Part shown: one piece after another, positions 1-9,353 of the stretch | How the letters are laid out: every line of letters starts with the position of its first letter | Position numbering within the stretch: position 1 is the stretch's first letter | Assembly (NCBI RefSeq): GCF_023516505.1 | Contig: NZ_JAMGBB010000001.1 | Span: 2,403,001 to 2,467,000 of the forward strand | DNA: 64,000 nucleotides | Source: Sphingomonas brevis | GTDB lineage: Bacteria; Pseudomonadota; Alphaproteobacteria; Sphingomonadales; Sphingomonadaceae | Direction of reading: 5' to 3' | Position numbers and translations under genes: made by a program | Notes under the pieces: generated by a model | Database searches by the model: none | The model's input: only the letters and a program-made list of their open reading frames with translations | What the model was told of the DNA's origin: nothing

Positions 1-258
1 CGGCACTTCGATACCGGTCTTGGGATTGCGGCCGATCCGCTGACCCTTGTCGCGCAGGATGAACGTGCCGAAGCCGGAAATCTTCACATTCTGGCCGACG
101 CTTAGCGAATGGCACATGTGGTGCAGGACGCGCTCGACAATGCCGGCGCTCTCGGCGCGCGACACGCCCAGCCGATTGTGCACAATGTCGGAAAGGTCCG
201 CACGCGTCAGCGTGCCCGAATGCAATCCGTCGGAACGGGCAATACCCGCGTCTGCCAT
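1..258 (-). CDS. ihfA: Integration host factor subunit alpha (3' end outside window)
   Basis: Small DNA-bending nucleoid protein that pairs with IHF beta. 86 residues are visible. The HU/IHF core is clear: a helical N-terminus ([10 protein letters not shown]), the turn [10 protein letters not shown] and the minor-groove arm RIGRNPKTG. The family is about 100 residues long, so only the last 15 or so lie beyond the edge. The ATG at 258 follows a GGAG about 8 nt upstream. It is the last visible gene of rpmF-plsX-fabH-ihfA, a gene order common in alphaproteobacteria; 104 nt without a gene separate it from fabH. Assignment as alpha rather than HU rests on the RNPKTG arm and this context. Confidence 0.93.
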   Translation of the reverse strand, partial: MADAGIARSDGLHSGTLTRADLSDIVHNRLGVSRAESAGIVERVLHHMCHSLSVGQNVKISGFGTFILRDKGQRIGRNPKTGIEVP

Positions 259-362
259 GATGATCTCCGCCCCCTCAAGAAAAGCGCTGGTACCGATAAT
301 TCGTTACGCTATCGCAAAGCCTTGCGCCCCGCAATTCAACTTTGTCAGATTTTCCTTGGCTT

Positions 363-1322
363 TCAATAGCGGAGAGCGGCCGCGCCCCAGGTAAAGCCAC
401 CACCCATCGCTTCAAGCACCAACAGGTCGCCGCGCTTGATCCTTCCGTCTCGCACGGCAACGTCGAGCGCCAGCGGCACCGAGGCCGCGGACGTGTTGGC
501 ATGACGATCGACGGTGACGATGACCTTTTCGGGCGCCAGACCCAGTTTCCGGGCGGTCGCATCAAGGATCCGGGCATTGGCCTGGTGCGGGACGACCCAG
601 TCGATATCGGACGGTCCGAGGCCGGCGTCGGCAAGCACCTCGCCAAGCACGTCCGCCAGATTGACGACCGCGTGACGGAAAACCTCCCGTCCCTTCATTC
701 TTAGCTTCCCGACGGTGCCGGTGGTCGATGGGCCGCCGTCCACGAACAAGAGGCCGTTGTGCCGGCCATCGGCATGCAGTCTGGTCGAAAGAATACCTGC
801 CTCGGTCTCCTCTGCCTCAAGCACGATCGCGCCCGCGCCGTCACCGAACAGCACGCAGGTGGTGCGATCTTCCCAGTCCAATATGCGGCTGAACGTTTCC
901 GAGCCAATCACCAACGCCCGCTTGGCGTTGCCGCCGCGGAGCATCGAATCGGCGACAGTGAGTGCATAGAGGAAGCCGGTGCAGACAGCGTGCACGTCAA
1001 ACGCGATGCAATCGTCGATCCCGAGCAGCGCCTGGACCTTCGTGGCCGATGACGGAAAGGTCTGATCCGGAGTGGCGGTGGCCAGCACGATCAGGCCGAT
1101 GTCGCCAGGCTCCAGGCCAGCGGCTTCAAGCGCCTTGCGACAAGCCTCGACCGCCAGCGTCGCTGTCGTCTCGCCGTCGGCGGCGATGTAGCGGCTGCGA
1201 ATCCCGGTCCTCTCGACGATCCATTCGTCCGATGTGTCGACCTCTTTTGCCAATTCGGCATTGTCGACGCGCCGTTGAGGCAGGGCCGATCCGGTACCCT
1301 TAACGACGGCACGCAAAGTCAT
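363..1322 (-). CDS. fabH: Beta-ketoacyl-ACP synthase III
   Basis: Condenses acetyl-CoA with malonyl-ACP to start type II fatty acid synthesis in the cytosol. At 319 residues it has normal length. The catalytic triad is complete: C114 (HAVCTGF), H246 (VVPHQAN) and N276 (HANTSAA). The C-terminal [13 protein letters not shown] is typical of the family. Its ATG overlaps the plsX stop by 4 nt (ATGA), so the two are probably translationally coupled. FabH uses the malonyl-ACP pool and PlsX the acyl-ACP products, which fits their pairing. Confidence 0.97.
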   Translation of the reverse strand: MTLRAVVKGTGSALPQRRVDNAELAKEVDTSDEWIVERTGIRSRYIAADGETTATLAVEACRKALEAAGLEPGDIGLIVLATATPDQTFPSSATKVQALLGIDDCIAFDVHAVCTGFLYALTVADSMLRGGNAKRALVIGSETFSRILDWEDRTTCVLFGDGAGAIVLEAEETEAGILSTRLHADGRHNGLLFVDGGPSTTGTVGKLRMKGREVFRHAVVNLADVLGEVLADAGLGPSDIDWVVPHQANARILDATARKLGLAPEKVIVTVDRHANTSAASVPLALDVAVRDGRIKRGDLLVLEAMGGGFTWGAAALRY

Positions 1323-2368
1323 TCGGCAACCTCACCATTGAACGCATGGGCCCGGAAATTGTCGAGGTCTTCGCCGATTTTCCGGGTGATGTCGTTGCGA
1401 ACCATGGAGGCCGCAACCCCGATTGCATTTGCCACGCCCTTGGCGTTTGCCCCGCCATGGCTCTTCACCACTAGCCCATTCAACCCCAAAAACACCGCGC
1501 CATTGTGATTGTTGGGATCAAGGTGGACCTTGAGCAGGTTAAGCGCGGGCCGCGACAGTGCGAAGCCGGCCTTGGACCGGAGAGACGAAGTAAAGGCGCG
1601 CCGCAGCAGATCGGTCACGAATCGCGCCGTTCCTTCGGCAGTCTTGAGCGCGATGTTGCCTGAAAATCCGTCTGTCACGATCACATCCAGGTCGCCGCGG
1701 CTAAGCCGGTCGCCTTCCGTGAATCCTTCAAACTTGAGCGGCAGATAGTCGGCATCGCGCAGCAGCGCGGCGGCTTCCTTGAGCTCGTCGGTGCCCTTCA
1801 ATTCCTCGGTGCCGATATTGAGCAGCTTGACCCTCGGCTTGGCGATCCCCAGCACGGTTCGCGCATAGGCCGAGCCCATAACCGCGAACTGAACCAGATT
1901 CTGGGCGTCGCACTCGGTATTGGCGCCGAGGTCGAGCATCACACAGTCGGTCGTGCCGAGCGTGGGCAACAGCGCGGCGAGCGCCGGGCGGTCGATTCCC
2001 GGCATGGTGCGGAGCGCAAGCTTGGCCATCGCCATCAGCGCTCCGGTATTGCCGCCCGACAGGGCGGCATCGGCATGGCCTTCCTTCACCGCGTTGATCG
2101 CCAGGCCCATTGAGGTGGACTTGGCGCGGCGGATCGCCTGGCTCGGCTTCTCGGACGCCTGAATGGCATCGGTAGTGTGGTGGACCGCAACGGCGTCGAT
2201 CAGGGGCTGGTGCCTGGCGAGCTCCGGGCCGATTATCTGCTCGTCGCCGAACAGTTCGAACCGCAGGCTGCGGTCCTTGCGGCGCGCGCGGGCCATGCCG
2301 GCAATAATGACCGCCGGGCCAATGTCCCCTCCCATTGCGTCAATCGCGATGCGCGGGCTCACGGCCAT
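1319..2368 (-). CDS. plsX: Phosphate acyltransferase PlsX
   Basis: Makes acyl-phosphate from acyl-ACP, the donor for the first acylation of glycerol-3-phosphate by PlsY. At 349 residues it is of usual length. Family motifs are DAMGGD (residues 10-15), [20 protein letters not shown] and VVKSHGGA near the C-terminus. It lies 29 nt after rpmF and overlaps fabH by 4 nt. The rpmF-plsX-fabH order is one of the most conserved operons in bacteria and supports the call. Confidence 0.97.
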   Translation of the reverse strand: MAVSPRIAIDAMGGDIGPAVIIAGMARARRKDRSLRFELFGDEQIIGPELARHQPLIDAVAVHHTTDAIQASEKPSQAIRRAKSTSMGLAINAVKEGHADAALSGGNTGALMAMAKLALRTMPGIDRPALAALLPTLGTTDCVMLDLGANTECDAQNLVQFAVMGSAYARTVLGIAKPRVKLLNIGTEELKGTDELKEAAALLRDADYLPLKFEGFTEGDRLSRGDLDVIVTDGFSGNIALKTAEGTARFVTDLLRRAFTSSLRSKAGFALSRPALNLLKVHLDPNNHNGAVFLGLNGLVVKSHGGANAKGVANAIGVAASMVRNDITRKIGEDLDNFRAHAFNGEVAE

Positions 2369-2397
2369 GCGTGTGGCGCCCTGATCCGCGTTGCCGC

Positions 2398-2577
2398 TCA
2401 GGCCTCGGTCGAAACGATCTCGCGGCCGTTGTAGTGGCCGCAGGCCGAGCAGAGGTTATGCGGGAGCTTAAGCTCGCCGCAATTCGGGCACTCCTGGAAG
2501 CTGGCCGGGCTCAGCGCATGATGGCTGCGGCGCATGTTACGCTTCGAGGGCGAAGTTTTTCTCTTAGGGACGGCCAT
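2398..2577 (-). CDS. rpmF: 50S ribosomal protein L32
   Basis: A 59-residue protein beginning [20 protein letters not shown], the standard L32 N-terminus. A zinc-ribbon follows with cysteines at C30, C33, C43 and C46, so this is the zinc-binding (C+) form rather than the cysteine-free paralogue. The ATG at 2577 is preceded by AAGGAAG at a good distance. First gene of the rpmF-plsX-fabH-ihfA operon. Confidence 0.97.
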   Translation of the reverse strand: MAVPKRKTSPSKRNMRRSHHALSPASFQECPNCGELKLPHNLCSACGHYNGREIVSTEA

Positions 2578-2680
2578 CTCGGCTCTTCCTTAAATCACTG
2601 CCAAAAAAATATGCGACTATCCTCGCTCTGCTCATCGGGTGAACCCGCGGCGGCGGCTGGATCGTCGCGAACGAAGGCGC

Positions 2681-2708
2681 CCTATAGCGAAATCAGGCGG
2701 AGACGCAA
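2681..2708 (-). promoter_or_regulatory. Candidate sigma-70 promoter for the rpmF operon
   Basis: On the minus strand TTGCGT (2703-2708) is followed after 16 nt by TATAGG (2681-2686), about 104 nt upstream of the rpmF start. The 136-nt gap 2578-2713 otherwise holds no gene; an AT-rich run lies nearer rpmF. This is a sequence match only, and the -10 element is not the best consensus. Confidence 0.4.
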
Positions 2709-2713
2709 GCGCT

Positions 2714-3376
2714 TCAGGCGCGGGCGAGGACCTTGTCGGCGACAAAGGGATTCGTCGCCCGCTCATGGCCAAAGGTCGACATTGGCCCGTGGCCGGGAAC
2801 GAAGCGGGTGTCGTCGCCCATCGGCCAAAGTCGCTGGGTGATCGAATCGAGCAGCTGCTGATGGTTGCCACGCGGGAAGTCGGTTCGCCCGATCGACCCC
2901 TGGAACAGCACGTCACCTACCAGGGCGAGCTTCGATTCGGGGTGATAAAACACGACATGGCCCGGCGTGTGGCCCGGGCAGTGACGAACGCTGAGTGTCA
3001 GCTTGCCGACCGTGACCGTGTCGCCATCGACCAGATATCGATCCGACTGGAACGGCTTGCCGTCGATGCCGTAACGGTGGCCGTCATCTTCCAGCCGGGC
3101 GATCCAGAACAGATCCTCTTCGTGCGGACCCTCGATGGGCACGCCCAATTCGGCGGCGAGAATCCCGGCCTGCCCGCAATGGTCGATGTGACCATGGGTG
3201 AGCAGGATTTTCTCGATTGTGACGCCGTGCTGGGCGGCGGCGGCCTTCAACCGGTCAAGGTCGCCGCCCGGATCGACGAAGGCACCGAGCATGGTCTCGG
3301 TGCACCACAAAAGGGTGCAATTCTGCTGCAGCGGAGTGACGGGGACGATCGCGGCGCGAAGCGGGGGATCGCTCAC
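2714..3376 (-). CDS. MBL-fold metallo-hydrolase, glyoxalase II-like (YcbL type)
   Basis: 220-residue metallo-beta-lactamase fold hydrolase. The metal site is complete: THGHIDH (H61, H63, D65, H66), a histidine in CPGHTPGH, the bridging aspartate in LVGDVLF and the final histidine in VPGHGP. It is shorter than true GloB and lacks the long C-terminal glutathione-binding extension. It therefore fits the YcbL/type II glyoxalase-like group, and the thioester substrate is not known. The start overlaps the upstream dipeptidase stop by 4 nt, so the two are probably co-translated. Confidence 0.85.
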   Translation of the reverse strand: MSDPPLRAAIVPVTPLQQNCTLLWCTETMLGAFVDPGGDLDRLKAAAAQHGVTIEKILLTHGHIDHCGQAGILAAELGVPIEGPHEEDLFWIARLEDDGHRYGIDGKPFQSDRYLVDGDTVTVGKLTLSVRHCPGHTPGHVVFYHPESKLALVGDVLFQGSIGRTDFPRGNHQQLLDSITQRLWPMGDDTRFVPGHGPMSTFGHERATNPFVADKVLARA

Positions 3377-4626
3377 TTGGCCGGTTCCAACGTCGCGAGG
3401 GACGGGGCAGTATTTGCCAGGGAGGCCGATACCGCTTCGGCACGGCCAAGGGCGCGCAGGACATTGGCACCCGCCAGCTTCCGGAGATTTTCGTCGCTCC
3501 AGCCGCGGCGGATCAGTTCAGCCAACAGGTTGGGATAGTCCTGGACGCCGGTCAGGCCCTCGGGCGTATAGGGAATTCCATCGAAATCGCCGCCAAGGCC
3601 GACATGATCGTAACCGGCAACCTTGGCGATATGCTCGACATGGTCGGCTACGGTGGCGACTGACGCCGCGGGCCGGGGATGCGTCACTTCCCAGGCTTTC
3701 AACCCGGCCTCGACCTCAGCCTTGCTGTTGCGATGAAACACCTTGAGCCTGGCCTCCTCGGCGTTTTTCTCGGCGCCCCAATGCCACACCGCATCGGAGA
3801 CGAAGTCGGGCACGAAATTGACCATCACGACTCCGCCGTTGGCCGGAAGCAGCTGAAGCACGTCGTCGGGAACATTTCGAAGGTGGCCGACCAGGGCGCG
3901 CGCCGACGAATGGGAGAAGATGACGGGCGCCCTGCTTGCGGCGATCGCGTCCTTCATCGTGTCGGCCGAGACATGGCTCAGATCGACCAGCATGCCGAGC
4001 CGGTTCATCTCATGCACCACCTCGATCCCGAACGGGCTGAGGCCGCCAAATTTGGGATCATCCGTGGCGCTGTCGGCCCATTCGGTGGTCTGGTTGTGGG
4101 TTAGCGTCATGTAGCGAGCGCCAAGCCGGTAGAATTGGCGCAGGGCCGCGAGCGAGCCGCCGATCTGCCGCCCGCCCTCGATACCGATCAGCGAGGCGAC
4201 TTTGCCCTTCTTGTGGATTCGGACGACATCGTCCGCGGTCAGGGCCCTCTCGAGATCGTTGGGATAGGCCTTGATCATGCGATCGACGATATCGATCTGC
4301 TGGATGGTGCGGCGGATCGCCTCGTCCCCGGTATAGGTGCCATCGATATAGACCGACCAGAATTGGCCGCCGACTCGCCCCGCGTGAAGCCGCGCCATGT
4401 CCGTCATCAGCGGATGATCCGGCCATTTGTCGGTGCCATCGGCCAATCGCTCGACACTGAAGCCGTGGCTTTCCTGAAGCTGCTCGGCAATGTCGTTATG
4501 ACCGTCGATGAGCGGCGTTTTCTCGAGGATTCGGTAGATCCGCGCCTGGACCTTGGGGTCGATCGGCTGCTGGGCGTGCGCCGGCGAAGAAATAAGCAGG
4601 GCGGCAATAATCAAGGCTGAACGCAT
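3373..4626 (-). CDS. Secreted membrane dipeptidase, peptidase family M19
   Basis: 417 residues with a Sec signal peptide ending SSPAHAQ. This is a zinc dipeptidase of the renal dipeptidase family (TIM barrel). The ligands expected for M19 are present: DGHND (H43, D45), the glutamate in LIGIEGG, and the histidines in DLSHVS and FSHSSARA. The GLGGDFDG motif is also there. It probably cleaves dipeptides in the periplasm. It is 4-nt coupled to the downstream MBL-fold gene. Compare the second M19 gene at 23923, which has lost several of these ligands. Confidence 0.93.
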   Translation of the reverse strand: MRSALIIAALLISSPAHAQQPIDPKVQARIYRILEKTPLIDGHNDIAEQLQESHGFSVERLADGTDKWPDHPLMTDMARLHAGRVGGQFWSVYIDGTYTGDEAIRRTIQQIDIVDRMIKAYPNDLERALTADDVVRIHKKGKVASLIGIEGGRQIGGSLAALRQFYRLGARYMTLTHNQTTEWADSATDDPKFGGLSPFGIEVVHEMNRLGMLVDLSHVSADTMKDAIAASRAPVIFSHSSARALVGHLRNVPDDVLQLLPANGGVVMVNFVPDFVSDAVWHWGAEKNAEEARLKVFHRNSKAEVEAGLKAWEVTHPRPAASVATVADHVEHIAKVAGYDHVGLGGDFDGIPYTPEGLTGVQDYPNLLAELIRRGWSDENLRKLAGANVLRALGRAEAVSASLANTAPSLATLEPAK

Positions 4627-4696
4627 GTGGATGAAACCCCTCGGACCGTGAGGCGGAGGCTTTACGGAGCCCGGTTGGTGGGGGCAAGGCGATCAT

Positions 4697-6442
4697 ATGT
4701 GGCTGCTGTTCGACGATGCGCGGGAAGGGGGCGCGGCCCCGCGGCTTTACCGCCAACCCGTGGAGATCATCGCCGCCCATGATCTTGACGAGGTCGAACC
4801 CGCTCTGGGGCGCATCCGGGCCGGGCTGCGAGCGGGGCGACACGCGGCCGGCTATCTCGCCTATGAGGCGGGCCATGCCTTCGAATCCAAGCTGGCCGGA
4901 AGTGCGCGGCGCGGCGAAGGCCCCTTGCTCTGCTTCGGCCTGTTCGAGGGTCATGAAACGCCTGATATCGAGACGCTGCTGCCCTCGCCGGACGGGGCCT
5001 ATATCGGACCGGTTCGGCCGCGTATCGGGCGGCCCAGCTATGAAGCGGCCGCGGACCAGGTCCGCGAGCATTTGTTTGCGGGCGATTTCTATCAGGCCAA
5101 CCTGACGTTCGGCTGCGATGTTGCGATCGCCGGCCAGCCGCTGGCGCTATATGCCCGCTTGCGCCAATCCTCGAAGTCCGGCTGGGGCGGGGTGCTGGTC
5201 CATGGCGGCCGCGCGATCGTCTCGCTGTCGCCCGAGCAATTTTTCACGATTCGCGACGGCATTATCGAGGCCCGGCCAATGAAGGGCACGGCAGGGCGTC
5301 TGACCGACGCTAAAGCCGACCGGGCAGTGGCAGAACAGCTGTCAACGGACGAGAAGCAGCAGGCCGAGAATCTGATGATCGTCGATCTGATGAGGAACGA
5401 TCTGGCGAAAGTGTCAGTGCCGGGCAGCGTCGAGGTGCCCGAGCTGTTCGTGGTCGAAACCTATCCAACGGTCCACCAGATGGTCAGCCGGATCACCGCG
5501 CGCCTCAGGATCGAATGCGACGCGGTCGATGTTATCCGGACCATTTTCCCGTGCGGCTCGGTAACCGGCGCCCCAAAAATTGCGGCGATCGAGGCTTTGG
5601 CCCGCCTCGAACCGGAGCCACGGGGTGCGTACACCGGATCGATGGGCTGGATCGAACCGAACCAGCATGGAGAGCCGGGCGATGCGGCTTTCAATGTGCT
5701 GATCCGGACGCTCGAATTGGCTGAAGGCAACACCAAGGCGCGGCTCGGGCTCGGTTCGGGGCTTGTCGTCGATAGCGTCCCAAGCGATGAGTGGGCGGAG
5801 TGCCTGTTGAAGGGGGATTTCGTGAGGCGCAACGCGCAGGATTTTGATTTGATCGAAACCATGGGGTTCGATCCAAGCGAGGGCATCGTCGAGCTTGAAC
5901 GGCACCTCGACCGGATGAAGTGCTCCGCCACCGACCTCGATTTCAAGTTCGATCGCCATGCCGCGCGCAACGAGCTTCAGGCGGCCACCTTTGGCCGCAA
6001 GCACCGCGCCATGGTTCGCCTGCTACTTTCCCGCACTGGATCGATGGCGATCCAGGTCAAGCAATATGACGATCCCGCAGAGGTGCCCGTGTCCGTTGCG
6101 GTTCGGCCCCTGCCGGTCGATCCGAGCGATTTCCGGCTGCGCTACAAGACTACCGACCGCCGCTTCCTCGACGAAGCGCGGCAGGGTGAAGAGGCCTATG
6201 AGACGATCTTCACCGATCCGGAAGGCCAACTGACCGAGGGCAGCCGGACCAACATTTTCGTGGAGCGCGGCGGCAAGTTGCAGACCCCGCCGCTGACCCG
6301 GGGGATCATGCCGGGGATCCTCCGCGCCAAGCTGATCGAGGAAGGCCGCGCCGAGGAAGCCGACCTGACGCCGGCCGACCTTGATGGCGGATTTTTCATC
6401 GGCAACATCGTTCGCGGCCTAATCCCGGCGAAGCTCGCCTAA
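4697..6442 (+). CDS. pabB: Aminodeoxychorismate synthase component I fused to 4-amino-4-deoxychorismate lyase
   Basis: A 581-residue fusion for p-aminobenzoate synthesis in the folate pathway. Residues about 1-365 are a chorismate-binding domain with RPMKGT (K196), EKQQAENLMIVDLMRNDL and SVTGAPK (about 288-294). From about residue 378 a class IV PLP fold of PabC type follows, with RYKTTDR and GEEAYETIF ... EGSRTNIF. It would make aminodeoxychorismate and then release pyruvate. The PabA amidotransferase is not in this window. It stands alone, convergent with pdeM and divergent from the dipeptidase. PabB-PabC fusions are common in sphingomonads. Confidence 0.93.
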   Translation: MWLLFDDAREGGAAPRLYRQPVEIIAAHDLDEVEPALGRIRAGLRAGRHAAGYLAYEAGHAFESKLAGSARRGEGPLLCFGLFEGHETPDIETLLPSPDGAYIGPVRPRIGRPSYEAAADQVREHLFAGDFYQANLTFGCDVAIAGQPLALYARLRQSSKSGWGGVLVHGGRAIVSLSPEQFFTIRDGIIEARPMKGTAGRLTDAKADRAVAEQLSTDEKQQAENLMIVDLMRNDLAKVSVPGSVEVPELFVVETYPTVHQMVSRITARLRIECDAVDVIRTIFPCGSVTGAPKIAAIEALARLEPEPRGAYTGSMGWIEPNQHGEPGDAAFNVLIRTLELAEGNTKARLGLGSGLVVDSVPSDEWAECLLKGDFVRRNAQDFDLIETMGFDPSEGIVELERHLDRMKCSATDLDFKFDRHAARNELQAATFGRKHRAMVRLLLSRTGSMAIQVKQYDDPAEVPVSVAVRPLPVDPSDFRLRYKTTDRRFLDEARQGEEAYETIFTDPEGQLTEGSRTNIFVERGGKLQTPPLTRGIMPGILRAKLIEEGRAEEADLTPADLDGGFFIGNIVRGLIPAKLA

Positions 6443-6481
6443 GGGAGCGGCAAGCCGGGATTCCGGCGAAGCTTGCTTAGG
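6422..6481. repeat. Imperfect direct repeat spanning two stop codons
   Basis: The end of the PabBC gene, TCCCGGCGAAGCTCGCCTAA (from 6423), is repeated imperfectly 38 nt later as TTCCGGCGAAGCTTGCTTAG (from 6461). The second copy supplies the stop codon of the convergent pdeM gene. A 5-bp stem (6454-6467) lies between the copies. It may be a local duplication and may help end transcription on both strands. Confidence 0.5.
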
Positions 6482-7139
6482 CGGCAATCGGAAAGCGCAG
6501 CAGCCGGTTGCTCGACGGCACCAGCGCCGAGGCGCCCGGCCCGACCTTCTTCACGATTTCTGGATGGCCAGCATCGAGCCCGCCGGTGAAAGCCCCATAG
6601 GCCGGCAGGATCAGCTTGGTCGCGCCGGCGACGTAGCAGCGTCGCGAAACGTGGCGCCCTCTCAGGCTCAGGCGGAACTTGGGATGGAAATGTCCGGACA
6701 TCTCTGGCCGCGGATCGCCCTCCTCGGCTTCATGGCGAAGGACGATTCCGCGGACCTCGCACGCCTCCTCGATCCGGCCGCCGCAATGGTCGATGAAACC
6801 GATGTCGTGGTTGCCTACGATCCACACCCAATCGATCCTGGAAGTCATCGACGCAAGCAGATCGCGGGCCGCTGCCGGCAACCGCTCGCAACCAAAACGA
6901 TCGTGGAAAGAATCGCCAAGGCAATAGAGGCGCTTGACCGCGGCTCGCTCGACGTCGCCCTGGAGGGCCTGAAGGGTCGCCAGCGAATCATAGGGGGGCA
7001 GGAACTGCCCCGCCTTCGCGAACCAGCTGGCCTTTTCGAGATGCAGGTCGGCCACCAGCAGCGCCTGCTCCGCCGGCCAGTGAAGCGCGCCCTCCGGCGT
7101 TGCGAAGAAATTCTGACCGGCGAACGAAAGGGGAACCAT
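6477..7139 (-). CDS. pdeM: Ligase-associated DNA damage response endonuclease PdeM
   Basis: 220-residue calcineurin-like metallophosphoesterase. Metal-binding motifs in order are ADLHLEK, LGDSFHD, VGNHD and MSGHFHPK, with the GATKLILPAYGAFTGGLD tail typical of PdeM. The family accompanies an Lhr-type helicase, an MBL-fold exonuclease and an ATP-dependent ligase in bacterial repair clusters. Here the helicase and exonuclease are 2.5-6 kb downstream, and the ligase is not in the window. A palindromic repeat lies just upstream (7164-7236). Confidence 0.9.
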   Translation of the reverse strand: MVPLSFAGQNFFATPEGALHWPAEQALLVADLHLEKASWFAKAGQFLPPYDSLATLQALQGDVERAAVKRLYCLGDSFHDRFGCERLPAAARDLLASMTSRIDWVWIVGNHDIGFIDHCGGRIEEACEVRGIVLRHEAEEGDPRPEMSGHFHPKFRLSLRGRHVSRRCYVAGATKLILPAYGAFTGGLDAGHPEIVKKVGPGASALVPSSNRLLRFPIAA

Positions 7140-7163
7140 CGATTCGGACTAGTCGAACTTGGG

Positions 7164-7236
7164 CGTCATTGCGAGGAGCAATGCGACGAAGCAGTCAAGG
7201 CTGGATCGCCGCGCCGCTTCGCGGCTCGCGATGACG
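7164..7236. repeat. Dispersed palindromic repeat (CGTCATTGCGAG family), copy 1
   Basis: Begins CGTCATTGCGAGGAGCAATG and ends with the inverted counterpart CTCGCGATGACG; the middle reads GACGAAGCAGTC ... CTGGATCG. The same family occurs at 15149, 44767 (inside pccA) and 47352. It sits between two minus-strand genes and touches the stop codon of the downstream exonuclease gene. Confidence 0.85.
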
Positions 7237-7238
7237 GG

Positions 7239-7694
7239 CTAGGGCTCGATCCCCATCACATGATCGCGCAGTGCACGGGCGTCGTGGAGGGCGTTGTGCG
7301 GGACGACACTGTTGGCCGCGGTCGAGAAGCCATGCAGCGGCACAAAATGAAGGCTGAGCGGCGGAACCTGGATCATCGTTCCCGGGCCGGTCACCAGCAG
7401 CATTGAGATCTGTGCCAAATCCTCGGGCCAGTCGGCAACGATGTCGGGCGCCTCGTCATGCGCCAGCCAGGAAGCAAGGGCAGTTGCCGCCGACTGGCGT
7501 GACATTCGAGCGCTGACCAGTCCTTCGGGTACCATATCGAGGAAGGGGATGACGTGCCGCTCGACCCAAGGATCCAATTCGGCATCGCATTCCAGCGTAA
7601 TGTAAAACTCCTCGCCGCCATCCTCGGGGACCAGCGCCAGGCTCAATAGCGCTCCGCCGAAGCCATTATATTCGGTGTCCAAGAAGTACCGCAT
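7239..7694 (-). CDS. DEDDh-type 3'-5' exonuclease (RNase H-like)
   Basis: 151 residues starting MRYFLDTEYNGFGG, where D6 and E8 form the first part of a DEDD active site. APDIVADWPEDL carries the middle aspartate, and HNALHDARAL gives the H-x4-D end. This resembles the short 3'-5' exoribonuclease family found in alphaproteobacteria (RNase T superfamily). I chose the ATG at 7694 because residues upstream of it show no family similarity and overlap the divergent M20 gene. The substrate, RNA or DNA, is not shown by the sequence. Confidence 0.8.
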   Translation of the reverse strand: MRYFLDTEYNGFGGALLSLALVPEDGGEEFYITLECDAELDPWVERHVIPFLDMVPEGLVSARMSRQSAATALASWLAHDEAPDIVADWPEDLAQISMLLVTGPGTMIQVPPLSLHFVPLHGFSTAANSVVPHNALHDARALRDHVMGIEP

Positions 7695-7769
7695 GCACGC
7701 GCACTCTGGACGAGCAGGCGAGAAGGTTCCAGTCTCGATCCGCAACGTTAAAAAAGAGGGGGAATCCAT

Positions 7770-9281
7770 ATGCGGAAATTGACGGCAAGCGTGGCCTTGG
7801 GCCTGGCGCTTTGCGTATCTCAGGCAGCGACGGCCAAGCCAGGCGATCCGGGACGCGACAAGGTTGTCGCCGCGATCAAGGCCGACCATGACTCATCGAT
7901 CGAGCGGCTGCGCGACTGGATCAAGTTGCCGACCATCGCCAACATGAATCTCAATCACAAGGAAGGCGCCGAATATATGCGCCAGCTGGCACTCGATGCC
8001 GGCTTCCAGCAGGCGAAGGTGGTCGCAACCGACGGCGTGCCGGGCGTTTTCGCCACGCTCGATGCCGGCGCCAAGGACACGCTGGCGATCTACTTCATGT
8101 ACGACGTCAAACATTATGAGCCGGCCGAATGGTCGTCGCCGCCGCTTGAAGGTCGGATCGTCGACCGGGCGGGCGAGGGCAAGGCGCTAATCGGCCGCGG
8201 CGCGGTCAACCAGAAGGGGCCGGAAACCGCTTTTCTGACCGCCTTGCGCGCATTCAAGACCGCCGGGGTCAAGCTTCCGGTCAATCTGGTATTCGTGGCC
8301 GAGGGCGAAGAGGAAATCGGCTCGACCCACTTCTCGCAGATCGTCACCCAGCCCGAGGTTCGCGCGGCGCTGGAGAAGGCAGTCGGAATCATCATTCCGT
8401 CGGCCAGCCAATCGGTCGATGGCGCCGTCACGCTGTCATTGGGCGCCAAGGGCGTGGTCGAGCTGCAGCTGATCTCAAGTGGCGAGAAATGGGGCCGGGG
8501 ACCCAACAAGGACGTCCACTCGAGCCTCAAGGCCAGTGTCGACAGCCCGGTTTGGCACCTAGTGAAGGCACTCAACACGCTGGTGTCCGAGGACGGCCAG
8601 ACGCCGGCAATCGACGGCTGGTATGAAAATGTGAAGCCGTTGACGGCTCGTCAGAAAGAAATCATCGCCGCCGATGTCGCCGCCGGAAGTGAGGCCGATG
8701 ACATGAAGGTCCTTGGTATCAAGCATTGGTACAAGGACGAGGATTATCTGACCTCGCAATATCGGCTTGCGGAGCAACCGACGGTCAACATCCAGGGTCT
8801 GGTCAGCGGCTACACCGGACCGGGCGGCAAAACGGTCCTGCCGGGTCGGGCCGAAGCCAAGCTCGACCTCAGGCTGGTGCCCGACATGACCAAGGACGAG
8901 GCGGTTTCGAAGATCAAGGCGCACCTCGCCAAGCGCGGGTTCGGCGATATCGAGGTCAACGTCAGCGGCGGCTACAGTCCGACGCAAACCGACGAGAACA
9001 GCCGCCTTATCAAGGTTGAACAGGCAACACTGGCAGCGGCGGGAATCCCGATGACCATGTCGGCGCGGTCGGCCGGAAGCTGGCCGGGCGTGGTATTCAC
9101 CGGAGAGCCGTTGAAGCTGGCCGCCGGTCAGTTCGGCGGCGGACGCGGCGGCGGTGCGCACGCGCCCAACGAATGGCTGCTCATCGACAGCAGCAATCCC
9201 AAAGTGCTTGGCTTCGACGGCCAGGCGATTCTCTACGCCGATTTCCTCTATGAGGTAGCGCGCTCAACAGGCAGAAAATAA
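7770..9281 (+). CDS. Secreted M20-family peptidase-like protein with altered metal ligands
   Basis: 503 residues with a signal peptide (cut near AATA-KPGD). The M20/M28 fold is recognisable: FMYDVKHYEPAEW, IGRGAVNQKGP, EGEEEIGS, and a C-terminal GAHAPNEW with the last histidine. The usual H-x-D pair reads M110-Y-D112, and the bridging aspartate of GRGxxDxKG is N147. Either the metal site is reorganised or catalysis is impaired. The ATG at 7770 follows GAGGGGGAATCCAT. The gene stands alone, divergent from the exonuclease. A function in peptide uptake is only a guess from the family. Confidence 0.82.
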   Translation: MRKLTASVALGLALCVSQAATAKPGDPGRDKVVAAIKADHDSSIERLRDWIKLPTIANMNLNHKEGAEYMRQLALDAGFQQAKVVATDGVPGVFATLDAGAKDTLAIYFMYDVKHYEPAEWSSPPLEGRIVDRAGEGKALIGRGAVNQKGPETAFLTALRAFKTAGVKLPVNLVFVAEGEEEIGSTHFSQIVTQPEVRAALEKAVGIIIPSASQSVDGAVTLSLGAKGVVELQLISSGEKWGRGPNKDVHSSLKASVDSPVWHLVKALNTLVSEDGQTPAIDGWYENVKPLTARQKEIIAADVAAGSEADDMKVLGIKHWYKDEDYLTSQYRLAEQPTVNIQGLVSGYTGPGGKTVLPGRAEAKLDLRLVPDMTKDEAVSKIKAHLAKRGFGDIEVNVSGGYSPTQTDENSRLIKVEQATLAAAGIPMTMSARSAGSWPGVVFTGEPLKLAAGQFGGGRGGGAHAPNEWLLIDSSNPKVLGFDGQAILYADFLYEVARSTGRK

Positions 9282-9286
9282 CCTTC

Positions 9287-9344
9287 GCCGTTCGTGTCGA
9301 GCGTAGTCGAGACACGCCCCTCGACTACGCTCGGGGCGAACGGC
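9287..9344. repeat. Palindromic repeat, second family (GTCGAG...CTCGAC type)
   Basis: Reads GCCGTTCGTGTCGAGCGTAG ... CTCGACTACGCTCGGGGCGA and ends ACGGC, forming a long imperfect hairpin. It fills the gap between two convergent genes. Its arms differ from the CGTCATTGCGAG elements. It may act as a bidirectional transcription stop, but no T-run follows. Confidence 0.8.
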
Positions 9345-9353
9345 AACCTCTTG

